Assembly: GCF_001672915.1 (NCBI RefSeq)
Contig: NZ_LZKR01000029.1
Span: 86,679-150,678, forward strand
Direction of reading: 5' to 3'
Origin: Mycobacterium sp. 1245805.9
Lineage (GTDB): Bacteria; Actinomycetota; Actinomycetes; Mycobacteriales; Mycobacteriaceae
DNA: 64,000 nucleotides
Positions 8,328-16,712 of this stretch are shown here, in pieces; position 1 is the stretch's first letter, and each line of letters begins with the position of its first letter. The notes under the pieces are model-generated. The model was not told the origin of the DNA and made no database searches. It saw nothing but the letters and a program-made list of their open reading frames with translations. The position numbers and the translations under genes are program-made.

Positions 8328-8924
8328 ATGACCCGCGCGACCGCCGTCGACACCCGCGCGCTGCTCATCTCTGCCGCCTTCACCTGCTTCCGAACGCACG
8401 GGCTGCGAAAGACGACGATCGTCGACATCGCTCGGGCCGCGGAGGTGTCCAGGAGCACGTTCTACGAGTACTTCCGGGACAAGGAAACAATTGTCGAGGC
8501 CTGTGCGGAGGCGGCGTCGCAGGGCTTCTACCGCAAGCTGGCCAGGGCAATCGAGCGCGACGGCGGAAGCACCCTCGAGGACAAACTGGTCCGGGCAGGC
8601 GTTTTCGTCACCCAGGCCCGCCGACTAGTGGAATCCGAGTTGTATTTCGACCAAGAACAAGTCGACCTGATGTTGACGAAGAATGCGGCGACGCTCCTCC
8701 GCGAATGTGGCGAATTTCTCGCGCCGTACATTTCGGCCGCGAGACTGACCGGTGAGGTGCGCAGCGATCTCGACATTCGGTCGGCATCGGAGTGGTTTGC
8801 GCGAATCTTGTTCTCGTTGTTCACCACTCCGTCGCCGTATCACGGCGCTAACGACGTCGCGGTGGGCGACTTCGTCCGCGCGTATGTCGTGCGAGGATTC
8901 GTCCATGACCGACGCAAGAGGTAG
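8328..8924 (+). CDS. TetR family transcriptional regulator
   Basis: 198 residues from the ATG at 8328, which has AAGGGAG at a good distance; an ATG five codons earlier is weaker. The helix-turn-helix lies in residues 25-50 (TTIVDIARAAEVSRSTFYEY followed by FRDKETIV). The gene directly follows the igr-like operon on the same strand, so it may control that operon, perhaps through the inverted repeat at 2150-2174. Confidence 0.88.
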   Translation: MTRATAVDTRALLISAAFTCFRTHGLRKTTIVDIARAAEVSRSTFYEYFRDKETIVEACAEAASQGFYRKLARAIERDGGSTLEDKLVRAGVFVTQARRLVESELYFDQEQVDLMLTKNAATLLRECGEFLAPYISAARLTGEVRSDLDIRSASEWFARILFSLFTTPSPYHGANDVAVGDFVRAYVVRGFVHDRRKR

Positions 8925-8988
8925 CAGCGGGTCAAGATCGCTTGAGGTCGTAACTAGACCCGACTGGTGCGATCGACTGAATTGGACC

Positions 8989-11958
8989 CTAAACCAATGC
9001 GCTGCCCTCCAGTGCCTGGTTGGCCAATGCTGATCGATTGTGGTCCGGCGCCGGTGCTTCCCTGAATTGGGCGGCATGACGGGTGGGTAGTTTCTGCGGC
9101 CACCAGAACCACGGCCCGAGGATCCTGGCTAGCGGCATCACCAAGAAGAGGCGAACGATCATCATGTCGAAGATCAGTCCGATGCAGATGGTCGCTCCGG
9201 CTTGGCCGATGTTGACCACGTCGCTGGAGAGCATGGCGAGCATGGTTCCGGCGAGCACGAACGCCGCGGTGACGGCGACGTTGCCTGAGCCGGCAATGGT
9301 GCGGATGAGGCCGGTACGTATTCCGGCGGAGAGTTCTTCGCGGTATCGGGAGAGTAGTAGCAAGTTGTAGTCGCACCCCACGCCGACGAGCACGATGAAG
9401 GCGATGGGCAGTGTGAGCCAATGCAATTTGATGCCGATCAGGGTTTCCCAGATGAAGACTGCCAGTCCCAGCGAGCCGAGGAAGGACAACACCACAGTGA
9501 TCAAGACGATCACCGAACCGGCCAGGGTGCGGGTGATGGCCATGACGATCAGGAACACCAATCCGAATGTGGCCAACATCATCGTCAAGATGTCGTTCAT
9601 CGAAAACACTTGTACATCACGATAATTAGAGGACGAGCCGGCCATGAGAAGCTCCACGTCCGACACGGAGGTGCCCTTGATGGCTTCGTGTGCGGCGGCC
9701 TCGGCGCGCTGGATCTGATCGATGCCCTCGGGGCTCATCGCTTCGCCCTGGTGGTAGATCATGATGCGGGCGCCCTTGCCGTCGGGCGTCATCATGAACT
9801 TCAACCCAGCCTGAAAGTCCTTGGTTTTGAACGAATCCGGTGGCAGGAAGAAAAAGTCGTCGTTCTTAGCGTTGTCGAATGCCTGCGCCATGTCGACCAT
9901 CGGGTTGATCATCGGCTCGAGCTGGACGATGGTGGCATGAAACAGGCTCTGCATCGTCAGCGTCAGCCGCTGCATGACAGCCATGTTCTGCACTGTCGCA
10001 TTGAGCTGGGCGATCATCTGCGGGGTGGCGGTGGAAATCTTGGTCAGACCATCGACCATCGGCCCAAGGTACTGCGTCGTTTCGTCGATACCGTCGAGCG
10101 ACTCGTTCAGCGAGCGCATGGCCCAGCAGATCGGGATGTCGAAGCAGTGCCGTTCCCAATACAGATAGGAGCGCAACGGCCGGAAGAAGTCATCGAAGTT
10201 GGCCATGTTGTCGCGCATCTTCTCCATCGTTTCTTTGAGCCCCTTGGCGGCCTCTGTGGAGATCTGCGCACCTTCAGCCAACTGTCGTGTGATGTCCGCC
10301 ATCTTTTCGGTCGAGGCCATTGTGTCGCCCATGCGGGCGGCGATGGTGTCGATATCGGCGACCCGGTCTTTCAAGAATCCGAGATTCTGGCCGATCTTGG
10401 TGCCCATCGAACCCATGGCATAAGGCAGGGAGGCGTGTTCCAGCGGTCGGCCGTTGGGCCGGGTGATGCTTTGCACCATCGAAATGCCCGGTGTGCGAAC
10501 AATATTCTTGGCAATCCGATCCAGGCTGATCATGTCAGTGGTGTTGCGCATATCGTGATCGGCCTTGATGTACAGGGTGTCGATGGAGAGCTGGCTGGGT
10601 TGGAAATGCCGGTCGGCCGCCGCATAACCCTGCGACGACTCGACGCCCTTGGGCGCGTAGTCCCGGTCGTTGTAGCTCACCGTGTAATTGGCCAGATTCG
10701 CAATACACAGCGGGATCACCAGTGCCGCAACCGCGATCATCGCGACGGGCCATTTAGCGATGGCGGTGCCGAGTTTGCGCCAGGCGGGGCTGGTCTTGGC
10801 CGGCGCCGACAACCAGGGCAGCTTGCTGCCCAGCGTTAACAGCGCCGGGCCCAGCGTGAGGGCCGCGACGACCGCCACGACCATCGCCGCGAAACACGGC
10901 GGCCCCAAGGTGCGGAAGTAATCGAGCGTGGTCAGGCTCAGGCATAGGCACGCACCCGAGATCGCGACCCCCGAACCGATAACGACGTGAGCCACGCTGC
11001 GCACCGAGGTGTAATACGCCGACTCGCGGTCCTCCCCGGCCCGCCGAGCCTCCTGAAAACGGCCCAGGTAGAAAATGCCGTAATCGGTGGCGACACCGAG
11101 AACCAACGACACCGCCATGTTCATCGCGAACGACGAAATCCCGATGACATGGTTCTCCACCAGCAGAGAAACCACGCCACGTGCCGTAGCCAGCGTGATC
11201 AACACACCCACCAACGGGATGATCGCCCGGGTGATGGAGCGAAAGGCGATGAGCAGCATGATGATGATCACCACGATGGTGACGATGGTCAGCGTGACCA
11301 TGCTCTCGTCGGCGGCACCGAGCGTGTCCGACGCCAGCGGCGCGGGGCCACTCACATATACCTTGAGCCCCGCGGGCTTGTCCTTGTCCAGCTTTTCGAC
11401 GATGCCGCGGATGGCCTTGATCGACCTGTTCGAGTCGGCGTCACCCAAATCTCCGGTCGGCCGGACCGTCAGCGTTGCAGCCTGACCGTCCGCACTCTGC
11501 TGACCCGAGCGGGTCACCGGATCGCCCCACAGGTTCATCAGCGACTGCACATGCGCCTTGTCCTCGAGCAGCCGGCGGACCAACTCGTCGTAGTACCGGT
11601 GATCCGGCCCGCCGAGCTTGCGGCCCTCAGTCTCGAGCACGACGACGGCAGCGCTGGTGTAGTGGGACTCGTTGAAGTCCTGCCCTTGCGTGATGGCAGC
11701 TGCCGAGGAAGGTGCATCACGCGGGATCATCGCCTTGGCGTTGGCCGCGGTCGTTTCCTCCAACGTGGGAACAAAAATATTCAGGATCGCCGCAGCGATG
11801 ACCCAGAAGAGCAACACCGGAATCGCAAGCACGCGAAGCCAGCGTGCGGGAGCTGGATATTTCTGCATTTCGTGCTTCACCGGGCGTTGGGCCGGCACCG
11901 GAACCGGACCCGTGTCGACGTCGTCACCCGGTGGTGGCGGCTGCCGGCCCGAGGTCAT
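8989..11958 (-). CDS. MmpL family RND lipid transporter
   Basis: 989 residues, normal for MmpL. An N-terminal transmembrane helix (about 42-62) is followed by a periplasmic domain, a first membrane block, a large second periplasmic domain with amphipathic helices, and a second membrane block. The proton-relay DY pairs are visible: ATDYGIFYL (D292-Y293) and GCDYNLLLL near residue 865. The start was set at 11958 because that ATG overlaps the mmpS stop as ATGA; an ATG six codons upstream is possible. MmpS/MmpL pairs export cell-envelope lipids or siderophores; the adjacent acyltransferase suggests an acylated lipid cargo. Confidence 0.93.
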   Translation of the reverse strand: MTSGRQPPPPGDDVDTGPVPVPAQRPVKHEMQKYPAPARWLRVLAIPVLLFWVIAAAILNIFVPTLEETTAANAKAMIPRDAPSSAAAITQGQDFNESHYTSAAVVVLETEGRKLGGPDHRYYDELVRRLLEDKAHVQSLMNLWGDPVTRSGQQSADGQAATLTVRPTGDLGDADSNRSIKAIRGIVEKLDKDKPAGLKVYVSGPAPLASDTLGAADESMVTLTIVTIVVIIIMLLIAFRSITRAIIPLVGVLITLATARGVVSLLVENHVIGISSFAMNMAVSLVLGVATDYGIFYLGRFQEARRAGEDRESAYYTSVRSVAHVVIGSGVAISGACLCLSLTTLDYFRTLGPPCFAAMVVAVVAALTLGPALLTLGSKLPWLSAPAKTSPAWRKLGTAIAKWPVAMIAVAALVIPLCIANLANYTVSYNDRDYAPKGVESSQGYAAADRHFQPSQLSIDTLYIKADHDMRNTTDMISLDRIAKNIVRTPGISMVQSITRPNGRPLEHASLPYAMGSMGTKIGQNLGFLKDRVADIDTIAARMGDTMASTEKMADITRQLAEGAQISTEAAKGLKETMEKMRDNMANFDDFFRPLRSYLYWERHCFDIPICWAMRSLNESLDGIDETTQYLGPMVDGLTKISTATPQMIAQLNATVQNMAVMQRLTLTMQSLFHATIVQLEPMINPMVDMAQAFDNAKNDDFFFLPPDSFKTKDFQAGLKFMMTPDGKGARIMIYHQGEAMSPEGIDQIQRAEAAAHEAIKGTSVSDVELLMAGSSSNYRDVQVFSMNDILTMMLATFGLVFLIVMAITRTLAGSVIVLITVVLSFLGSLGLAVFIWETLIGIKLHWLTLPIAFIVLVGVGCDYNLLLLSRYREELSAGIRTGLIRTIAGSGNVAVTAAFVLAGTMLAMLSSDVVNIGQAGATICIGLIFDMMIVRLFLVMPLARILGPWFWWPQKLPTRHAAQFREAPAPDHNRSALANQALEGSALV

Positions 11959-12485
11959 GCTGCCGCCACCGTGCATGCAACCGCGGCACCGGCGTGGTTG
12001 ACGACCTGTTCCTCACGAACCTCACCATTGACCCGGATACGGCAACCCAACGAGTCCCCGTCCACCTGCGCCACCATGCTCAGCGACACCGCCGACGACA
12101 TAGTGGTTTCAGATACCGACCACGGCAACGATGTCAGCACGACGTCGACGGGTTCGCTATTGAGGTTGGCATAAGACACCTTTCCGCTAATTCCCAAATT
12201 GCCGAACACCTCGTAGGTGACGTTCTTGGGATTGATCTGAACCACCGTGGCGGCGATCGGACGGGTATTCGGCGGGTGGCTGATCGCCAGTGACTTCTCC
12301 CGAATCCGATTCACACCGAAACCCACGATTGCGATGACGAGAAGCGCCACCAATGGCATCCACAACGTGCCCAGGATTCGGTCGGCTTGGCCTTTTGATT
12401 GTTTGCGTCGGCTCATCATCGAGACCGTGTCGCTAGGGCGGGATGAATGACGATCATTGGATCCTCGTATCGCTCGGCGCTTCAT
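11955..12485 (-). CDS. MmpS family membrane accessory protein
   Basis: 176 residues if started at 12485; neither this ATG nor the double ATG at 12419/12416 has a clear ribosome site, and family lengths of about 140-150 favour the later one. One transmembrane helix (LWMPLVALLVIAIVGFGV) precedes a periplasmic beta-sandwich with the MmpS strings VTYEVFG, NLNSEPVDVVLTSLPWS and GCRIRVNGEVR. It should form a complex with the MmpL encoded next, whose ATG overlaps this stop. Confidence 0.9.
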   Translation of the reverse strand: MKRRAIRGSNDRHSSRPSDTVSMMSRRKQSKGQADRILGTLWMPLVALLVIAIVGFGVNRIREKSLAISHPPNTRPIAATVVQINPKNVTYEVFGNLGISGKVSYANLNSEPVDVVLTSLPWSVSETTMSSAVSLSMVAQVDGDSLGCRIRVNGEVREEQVVNHAGAAVACTVAAA

Positions 12486-12536
12486 GGGGTTTCGCTGTGG
12501 GCGGTGAGCTGATTGGGGGTCAGTGCTGAATGGGTG

Positions 12537-13304
12537 TTAGCCGACGAGCGGCGTGCGGTTGGCGACAAGTTCGTTGAGGCGGGCCTGCATGGCGGCCTCG
12601 ACGCGGGCGGCGAAATCTTCAGCTGATTCGTCGGGGTGCGCAGTCATGGCAGGCAGCACTGCGGTGATCAACTTGGTTGGCAATGCGACATAGGGGAGTA
12701 TCCCGGCGACTCCGACGCTGACTCCCCAGGGAATCGACACGCTGATCGGAAGCGCCTTGACTCGCAGATGCCGGTGCAGCCGCAGCCGCCGCGCAAGGTG
12801 TTGGCCGTCGGAGACGACGAACAACGAATCACCCGCCCCCGCCGTGACGACAGGCACGACCGGCACATCGTGGATCATCGCGAGGCGGGCAAATCCGCAG
12901 CGAGCATCAAACTGGACGCGGTTGCGGTCGCGCCAAGATTTGCCGGCGTCGACGTCGCCGCCGGGGAAGACCAGCACGTTGTGTCCGGCGGCGAACGCGG
13001 CATCAGCGGATTCGCGACTCGCAGGCCGACCACCGAGAACTTCGGCAACCCGCCCGGCGCCCATCGTCCACGCCAGTTGGTGAACCAACGCGGTGATGGG
13101 TCGTGTGAATGCCGCTTCCTCGCGTACGGCGAACATCGCCAGCACGTTGAGGTCGGCCAGCCCGCCAAAACCGTGGTTGCCGACAATCAGTGCGGGCTCG
13201 GGTATTTCGGCGTCAATGTGGATCTCGTGGCGGTGATACCAACGGAGGTAGCGCGGCACGCTGGCGCGCATGGCCGTGACGACCGTCGACGACGTGCCGG
13301 TCAT
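12537..13304 (-). CDS. PlsC-like acyltransferase
   Basis: 255 residues from the ATG at 13304 (GAGGAG upstream). The 1-acyl-glycerophosphate acyltransferase fold is suggested by the NHGFGGLADL block near residue 45 (His plus Asp of the HX(n)D motif) and VFPGGDVDAGKSW, which stands where EGTR is usually found. DVPVVPVVTAGAGDSLF follows. It is first or second gene of an operon leading into mmpS and mmpL, so it probably acylates the exported lipid or a precursor. The wide HX(n)D spacing makes the exact substrate class uncertain. Confidence 0.8.
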   Translation of the reverse strand: MTGTSSTVVTAMRASVPRYLRWYHRHEIHIDAEIPEPALIVGNHGFGGLADLNVLAMFAVREEAAFTRPITALVHQLAWTMGAGRVAEVLGGRPASRESADAAFAAGHNVLVFPGGDVDAGKSWRDRNRVQFDARCGFARLAMIHDVPVVPVVTAGAGDSLFVVSDGQHLARRLRLHRHLRVKALPISVSIPWGVSVGVAGILPYVALPTKLITAVLPAMTAHPDESAEDFAARVEAAMQARLNELVANRTPLVG

Positions 13305-13375
13305 GACCGCTCCTCGATGTCCCATGTCAGGTCGTAGCGGCCGAGCTTGCTGATGGGGCGCCGACCAGTTTTCAT
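13301..13375 (-). CDS. Small ORF (24 aa) translationally coupled to the acyltransferase
   Basis: An ATG at 13375 is preceded by GAGAGGAGGCCGGG, the best ribosome site of this operon. The ORF reads MKTGRRPISKLGRYDLTWDI and ends EERS, with its stop overlapping the acyltransferase ATG (ATGA). It could be a small protein or a leader that delivers ribosomes to the acyltransferase. The composition is basic then acidic with one Trp and no membrane segment. I do not recognise it. Confidence 0.5.
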   Translation of the reverse strand: MKTGRRPISKLGRYDLTWDIEERS

Positions 13376-13393
13376 CCCGGCCTCCTCTCTAAC

Positions 13394-13451
13394 TGATGAA
13401 ATCGTCACATGCGACGGAACGCTCAGTCAAGAGCTTATGACGAAATCCTCA
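13394..13451. promoter_or_regulatory. Pair of direct repeats, candidate TetR operator
   Basis: TGATGAAATCGTCA (13394-13407) and TGACGAAATCCTCA (13438-13451) match at 12 of 14 positions, 44 bases apart (about four helical turns), in the gap between the mmpSL operon and the divergent TetR gene. Each unit is a loose TGA-N8-TCA dyad. A role in controlling both directions is inference. Confidence 0.4.
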
Positions 13452-13477
13452 AAACTGAGCTCTGCTATTGTGTCCAC

Positions 13478-14137
13478 GTGAGCGAAGCGCAGGATGAGCC
13501 GATCAACCGGCTGGAGCGGCGGAAACAGCGCACCCGAGCGGCCCTCATCCAGGCGGCGCAGGCGCTGATCGCCGCGGGCAAGCTGAACGTCCCGGTGCTC
13601 GAAATCACCCAGGCCGCCGACGTCGGGATGGGATCGTTTTACAACCACTTCGACAGCAAGGAAGAGCTGTTCGAGGCGGCCGTCGCAGATGTGCTCGACG
13701 CCCACGGCGCGTTGCTCGATCAGCTAACGGACTCGATCGAGGATCCCGCCGAAACCTTCGCCTGCAGTTTCCGGTTGACCGGTCGGCTCTTTCGGCGCCG
13801 CCCGCAGGAGAGCCGGATCCTGCTTGTCAGTGGGCTCAATCTCATGGGGTCGGACCGCGGTCTCGGTCCGCGTGCGCTGCGGGACATCACGGCGGCAGCG
13901 GCGGCCGGGCGGTTCACGGTCGATGATCCCAAGTTGGCCGTCGCGGTCGCCGCCGGCGCGCTCTTAGGGCTCGGCAAGCTACTGCAGGACGAGCCGGAGC
14001 GTGACGATGCCGCGGCCGCCGATCGGGTGACCGAAGACGTGTTGCGATTGTTCGGAGTTCCCACCGACGAGGCGCGCGAGATCTGCAGACGCCCGCTTCC
14101 CGACATCGCCCAAGCGGTGCTGCCCGACTCGGCCTAG
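13478..14137 (+). CDS. TetR family regulator divergent from the MmpS/MmpL operon
   Basis: 219 residues from the GTG at 13478; the open frame extends 23 codons upstream through the candidate operator, which argues against the longer form. The helix-turn-helix is LEITQAADVGMGSFYNHF followed by DSKEELFEAAV near residues 39-68. Divergent placement next to acyltransferase-mmpS-mmpL makes it the likely repressor of that export operon. Confidence 0.87.
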   Translation: MSEAQDEPINRLERRKQRTRAALIQAAQALIAAGKLNVPVLEITQAADVGMGSFYNHFDSKEELFEAAVADVLDAHGALLDQLTDSIEDPAETFACSFRLTGRLFRRRPQESRILLVSGLNLMGSDRGLGPRALRDITAAAAAGRFTVDDPKLAVAVAAGALLGLGKLLQDEPERDDAAAADRVTEDVLRLFGVPTDEAREICRRPLPDIAQAVLPDSA

Positions 14138-14140
14138 TGG

Positions 14141-14202
14141 TCGAACGTGAAGTTATGCACGAGATTTCGGCGGCAGTACATCGCATACAAGCTCACGTTC
14201 GA
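14141..14202. terminator. Long-loop inverted repeat between convergent genes
   Basis: TCGAACGTGA (14141-14150) and TCACGTTCGA (14193-14202) are perfect 10-base arms around 42 bases, four bases after the TetR stop. It may end the TetR transcript. There is no T run, as is usual in mycobacteria. Confidence 0.35.
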
Positions 14203-14236
14203 GCCGTGAGGTCCGGCACGACGATGCGCCGCCGAG

Positions 14237-14273
14237 CGCCTCGACGAGTTTTCCGGCCCCGAGCGTCGAGGCG
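14237..14273. terminator. Stem-loop, candidate bidirectional terminator
   Basis: CGCCTCGACG (14237-14246) and CGTCGAGGCG (14264-14273) form a perfect 10-bp GC-rich stem with a 17-base loop. It sits between the convergent TetR and IclR genes, 15 bases beyond the IclR stop, and could terminate both. Confidence 0.5.
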
Positions 14274-14287
14274 ATTGGTGCACGAGC

Positions 14288-15160
14288 TCATGGCGCCCTG
14301 TGGCCTCCCACTCGGTCGATCTCGCGCAGCAGCGGTTTTGCCGCAGCACGGATTTCGCTCATCGTCATAACGCGTAGCGGGTGGAGCCCGAGAATGAGTC
14401 GCACACGGCCTTTCTCGTCCAAGACGGGCGCCGAGATTGTGGCAACCGGGAGCTCATCGCGTGCGCTGTCACCCGATAGCAAGTTCGCCGAAATGAATTC
14501 GACGCGCAGTTGGTCCACAACGGAGCGCAGATTGTGGGGCACTGTCTCGTTAGACAACGTTTCGATCGCATGAGCCGCCTGCGCCAGCGCCGGGGTCATC
14601 CAATCGACGTCATAACCGCGGTCTCGCGTCTGAGCCAACACGGTGCGAAGGCGCTCTGCCAGCGGCGCGTCTCCCGCCGCGCCGCGCTGAATCCACAATT
14701 CTTGCTCGCTTGGGATATCCCAAGCGGCGCAGGCGATCCCGAAAGGCGGGGCATACGGGATACGCTCGTGGGAAGCGACCGGATTAGTTGACTCGTCAGG
14801 AGTTTCGAACGCGGTAATCACCAGTTCGTCTCCGGTGCGCTCGACTACCGAGGCGGGCATATGGGTCGTCTCTGCGAGACGGCGGATGGCCTCGCGAGCG
14901 ACGGCGTGAAATGGGCGCGTGGCTTCGAACCTCTCCGCGATGCGGGCCACAGTCAGGCCAAGGACAAACTTTTTGGAAATGGGATCCCGGGTCGCCCAAC
15001 CGCGGTCGCACAAGGTCTTGAGTATGGAGTGTGCCGTCGCCTGAGAAAGACCGAGCTCGCGAGCGACGTCGGAAAATCGGTGCCCGCCACTGTCCGGCCG
15101 GCTGAGCAACTCAACGACATCGAGGACACGCTCGGCCGGCGCTGAGGCGACTCCGCGCAT
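14288..15160 (-). CDS. IclR family transcriptional regulator
   Basis: 290 residues. An N-terminal winged helix (RFSDVARELGLSQATAHSIL, LCDRGWATRDPISKKFVLG) is followed by the IclR effector domain (ARIAERFEATRPFHAVAREA, ending with the PVLDEKGRVRLILGL strand). It is divergent from the alcohol dehydrogenase gene, and a strong composite inverted repeat lies in the shared promoter. It is the probable regulator of the 15.3-19.1 kb operon. Confidence 0.9.
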   Translation of the reverse strand: MRGVASAPAERVLDVVELLSRPDSGGHRFSDVARELGLSQATAHSILKTLCDRGWATRDPISKKFVLGLTVARIAERFEATRPFHAVAREAIRRLAETTHMPASVVERTGDELVITAFETPDESTNPVASHERIPYAPPFGIACAAWDIPSEQELWIQRGAAGDAPLAERLRTVLAQTRDRGYDVDWMTPALAQAAHAIETLSNETVPHNLRSVVDQLRVEFISANLLSGDSARDELPVATISAPVLDEKGRVRLILGLHPLRVMTMSEIRAAAKPLLREIDRVGGHRAP

Positions 15161-15203
15161 CTTGACTCCCTTCGCGCCGCATTCTACGGTCGACTCAGTA
15201 ATC

Positions 15204-15236
15204 GGATAAAACTTTCTCTAATAGTAGAGATTATCC
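15204..15236. promoter_or_regulatory. Composite inverted repeat, candidate IclR operator
   Basis: Outer arms GGATAA (15204-15209) and TTATCC (15231-15236) enclose inner arms TCTCTA (15215-15220) and TAGAGA (15225-15230) around ATAG. It lies 44 bases from the IclR start and 20 bases before the dehydrogenase GTG, ideally placed to control both. Confidence 0.55.
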
Positions 15237-15255
15237 CATGAGGATGTGAGAGCCA

Positions 15256-16305
15256 GTGCGTGCCGTGGTGCTGCGGGGCGGCGAGCTTACGGTTCGCGAG
15301 ACGGCCGATCCCATCCCCGGGCAGGGTGACCTGCTGCTCAAGACGCTCAGCACCGCGATCTGCGCGTCCGATGTGCATTACATGGACCATCCCGAGTTGG
15401 CGATCGACGATCCGACGGGCCGGTCGCTCTACGACCCCGACCGCGACATCGTCATGGGACACGAGTTCGTGGGCGAGGTGATCGGCCATGGCCCTGGATG
15501 CAGCGATGCCTTCCCGATCGGGGCCAGGGTGACGTCGATGCCTATCCGGTTGGTTGACGGCGGCGCCGGCGGTTTGCGCATCATCGGACAGCACCCCGAG
15601 GCCCAGGGCAGTTTCGGTGAGTTGCTCGTTGTACCAGAGGCAACGGCGAGGGTGATAGAGGGTGGGGTGTCCAGCGATGCGGTCGCTGTGGTCGACGCCT
15701 TCGCCGTCGGCGAGTTCTACGTCCGGGCCTCGAACTTGCAGTCTGGTGAGATCCCGATCGTCCTAGGCGCGGGTGCCATCGGGCTGTCCGCGGTCGCTGC
15801 GCTGAGCGGGCGCGGGGTTGATCCGATCATCGTGTCCGACTTCAGCGCCGAGCGACGCGAACTGGCCCGCACGGGGTTCGGCGCGCATGTTCTGGTCGAC
15901 CCGGCACAGGAGTCGGTGTTCGAGGTGTTCCGCAAGGTTCGTGCCGAACGCCACCTGGCCGGCTCCGCCGTGGTATTCGAATGCGTTGGTGCCGCGGGTC
16001 TTATCGACGAGATTGTCGCGGAGGCGGAGTTCTCGTCGCGCATCTACTGCGCGGGTGGCTGGTACAGCGGCGACACCCTCGACATCACCGCGGCCACCCG
16101 AAACGGCCTCACTCTGCAGTTCGGCGGAGGGCCGCTACCGCAGGACTGGTACGGCGTTCTGGATGCGGTCGTCGAGGGGAAGCTGGACCCACTGCCCAGC
16201 GTCGGCAAGATCATCGGTCTGGACGAGGTTCCCGCAGCGCTGGAGGCGGCGCGGCGGTCCGAGGGGCCACCCCGCGTCGTGATCCACCCCAACGGTGATC
16301 TCTGA
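15256..16305 (+). CDS. Medium-chain (zinc-type) alcohol dehydrogenase
   Basis: 349 residues from the GTG at 15256. Motifs: CASDVHYMDH with the catalytic-zinc Cys near residue 37, MGHEFVGEVIGHG, and the cofactor loop VLGAGAIGLSAVAAL. The four-Cys structural zinc lobe is absent; the region after GARVTSMPI has none of the expected cysteines. NAD(P)-dependent oxidation of an alcohol or polyol is likely. It leads a run of five same-strand genes (15.3-19.1 kb) with overlaps, the first end coupled to the next start by TGATG. Confidence 0.85.
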   Translation: MRAVVLRGGELTVRETADPIPGQGDLLLKTLSTAICASDVHYMDHPELAIDDPTGRSLYDPDRDIVMGHEFVGEVIGHGPGCSDAFPIGARVTSMPIRLVDGGAGGLRIIGQHPEAQGSFGELLVVPEATARVIEGGVSSDAVAVVDAFAVGEFYVRASNLQSGEIPIVLGAGAIGLSAVAALSGRGVDPIIVSDFSAERRELARTGFGAHVLVDPAQESVFEVFRKVRAERHLAGSAVVFECVGAAGLIDEIVAEAEFSSRIYCAGGWYSGDTLDITAATRNGLTLQFGGGPLPQDWYGVLDAVVEGKLDPLPSVGKIIGLDEVPAALEAARRSEGPPRVVIHPNGDL

Positions 16306-16712
16306 TGTCGGACCGCGACGACGTATTCGACCTCACGGTCCGGTACGCAACCGCAATCGACAGCCAGCAATATCGGCTTCTCACGACGGTCTTCACCGAG
16401 GATGCGCGCGTCGACTACGGTGTGGTCGGCCAATGGACCGGTGGCGCAGAGGTGGCACAGTTTATGGAGGCGGCCCACGTCGGCGCGGCGCACACGATCC
16501 ATCGAATGACCAACCAGGCCATAGCAATAGACACCGACACCGCGACGATCCGCACCTACGTCGACGCACTGATCCTGATGGAGGACGGCTCGGGCGCGAA
16601 CCCCGTTGGTTACTACGACGACCACGCCGTACGGACGCCGGACGGTTGGCGGATCAACCGTCGCACCTACACCTCTGTTCGGCTCGCTGCGGTGACGGCC
16701 ACCCATGGGTGA
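16305..16712 (+). CDS. SnoaL-like (NTF2 fold) protein, 135 aa
   Basis: The start YDLTVRYATAID-type helix (DVFDLTVRYATAIDSQQY), FTEDARVDYG, HTIHRMTNQ and the terminal GWRINRRTYTSV strand are those of small SnoaL/NTF2 proteins, which include isomerases, hydratases and dehydratases of cyclic substrates. It overlaps the dehydrogenase stop and the SDR start, so it belongs to that operon. The reaction is unknown. Confidence 0.8.
   Translation: MSDRDDVFDLTVRYATAIDSQQYRLLTTVFTEDARVDYGVVGQWTGGAEVAQFMEAAHVGAAHTIHRMTNQAIAIDTDTATIRTYVDALILMEDGSGANPVGYYDDHAVRTPDGWRINRRTYTSVRLAAVTATHG

Noticed and set aside
9421..10839. 472-codon plus-strand frame opposite mmpL
   Set aside because: Antisense shadow; the minus-strand frame has clear MmpL motifs and the plus product is low in complexity.
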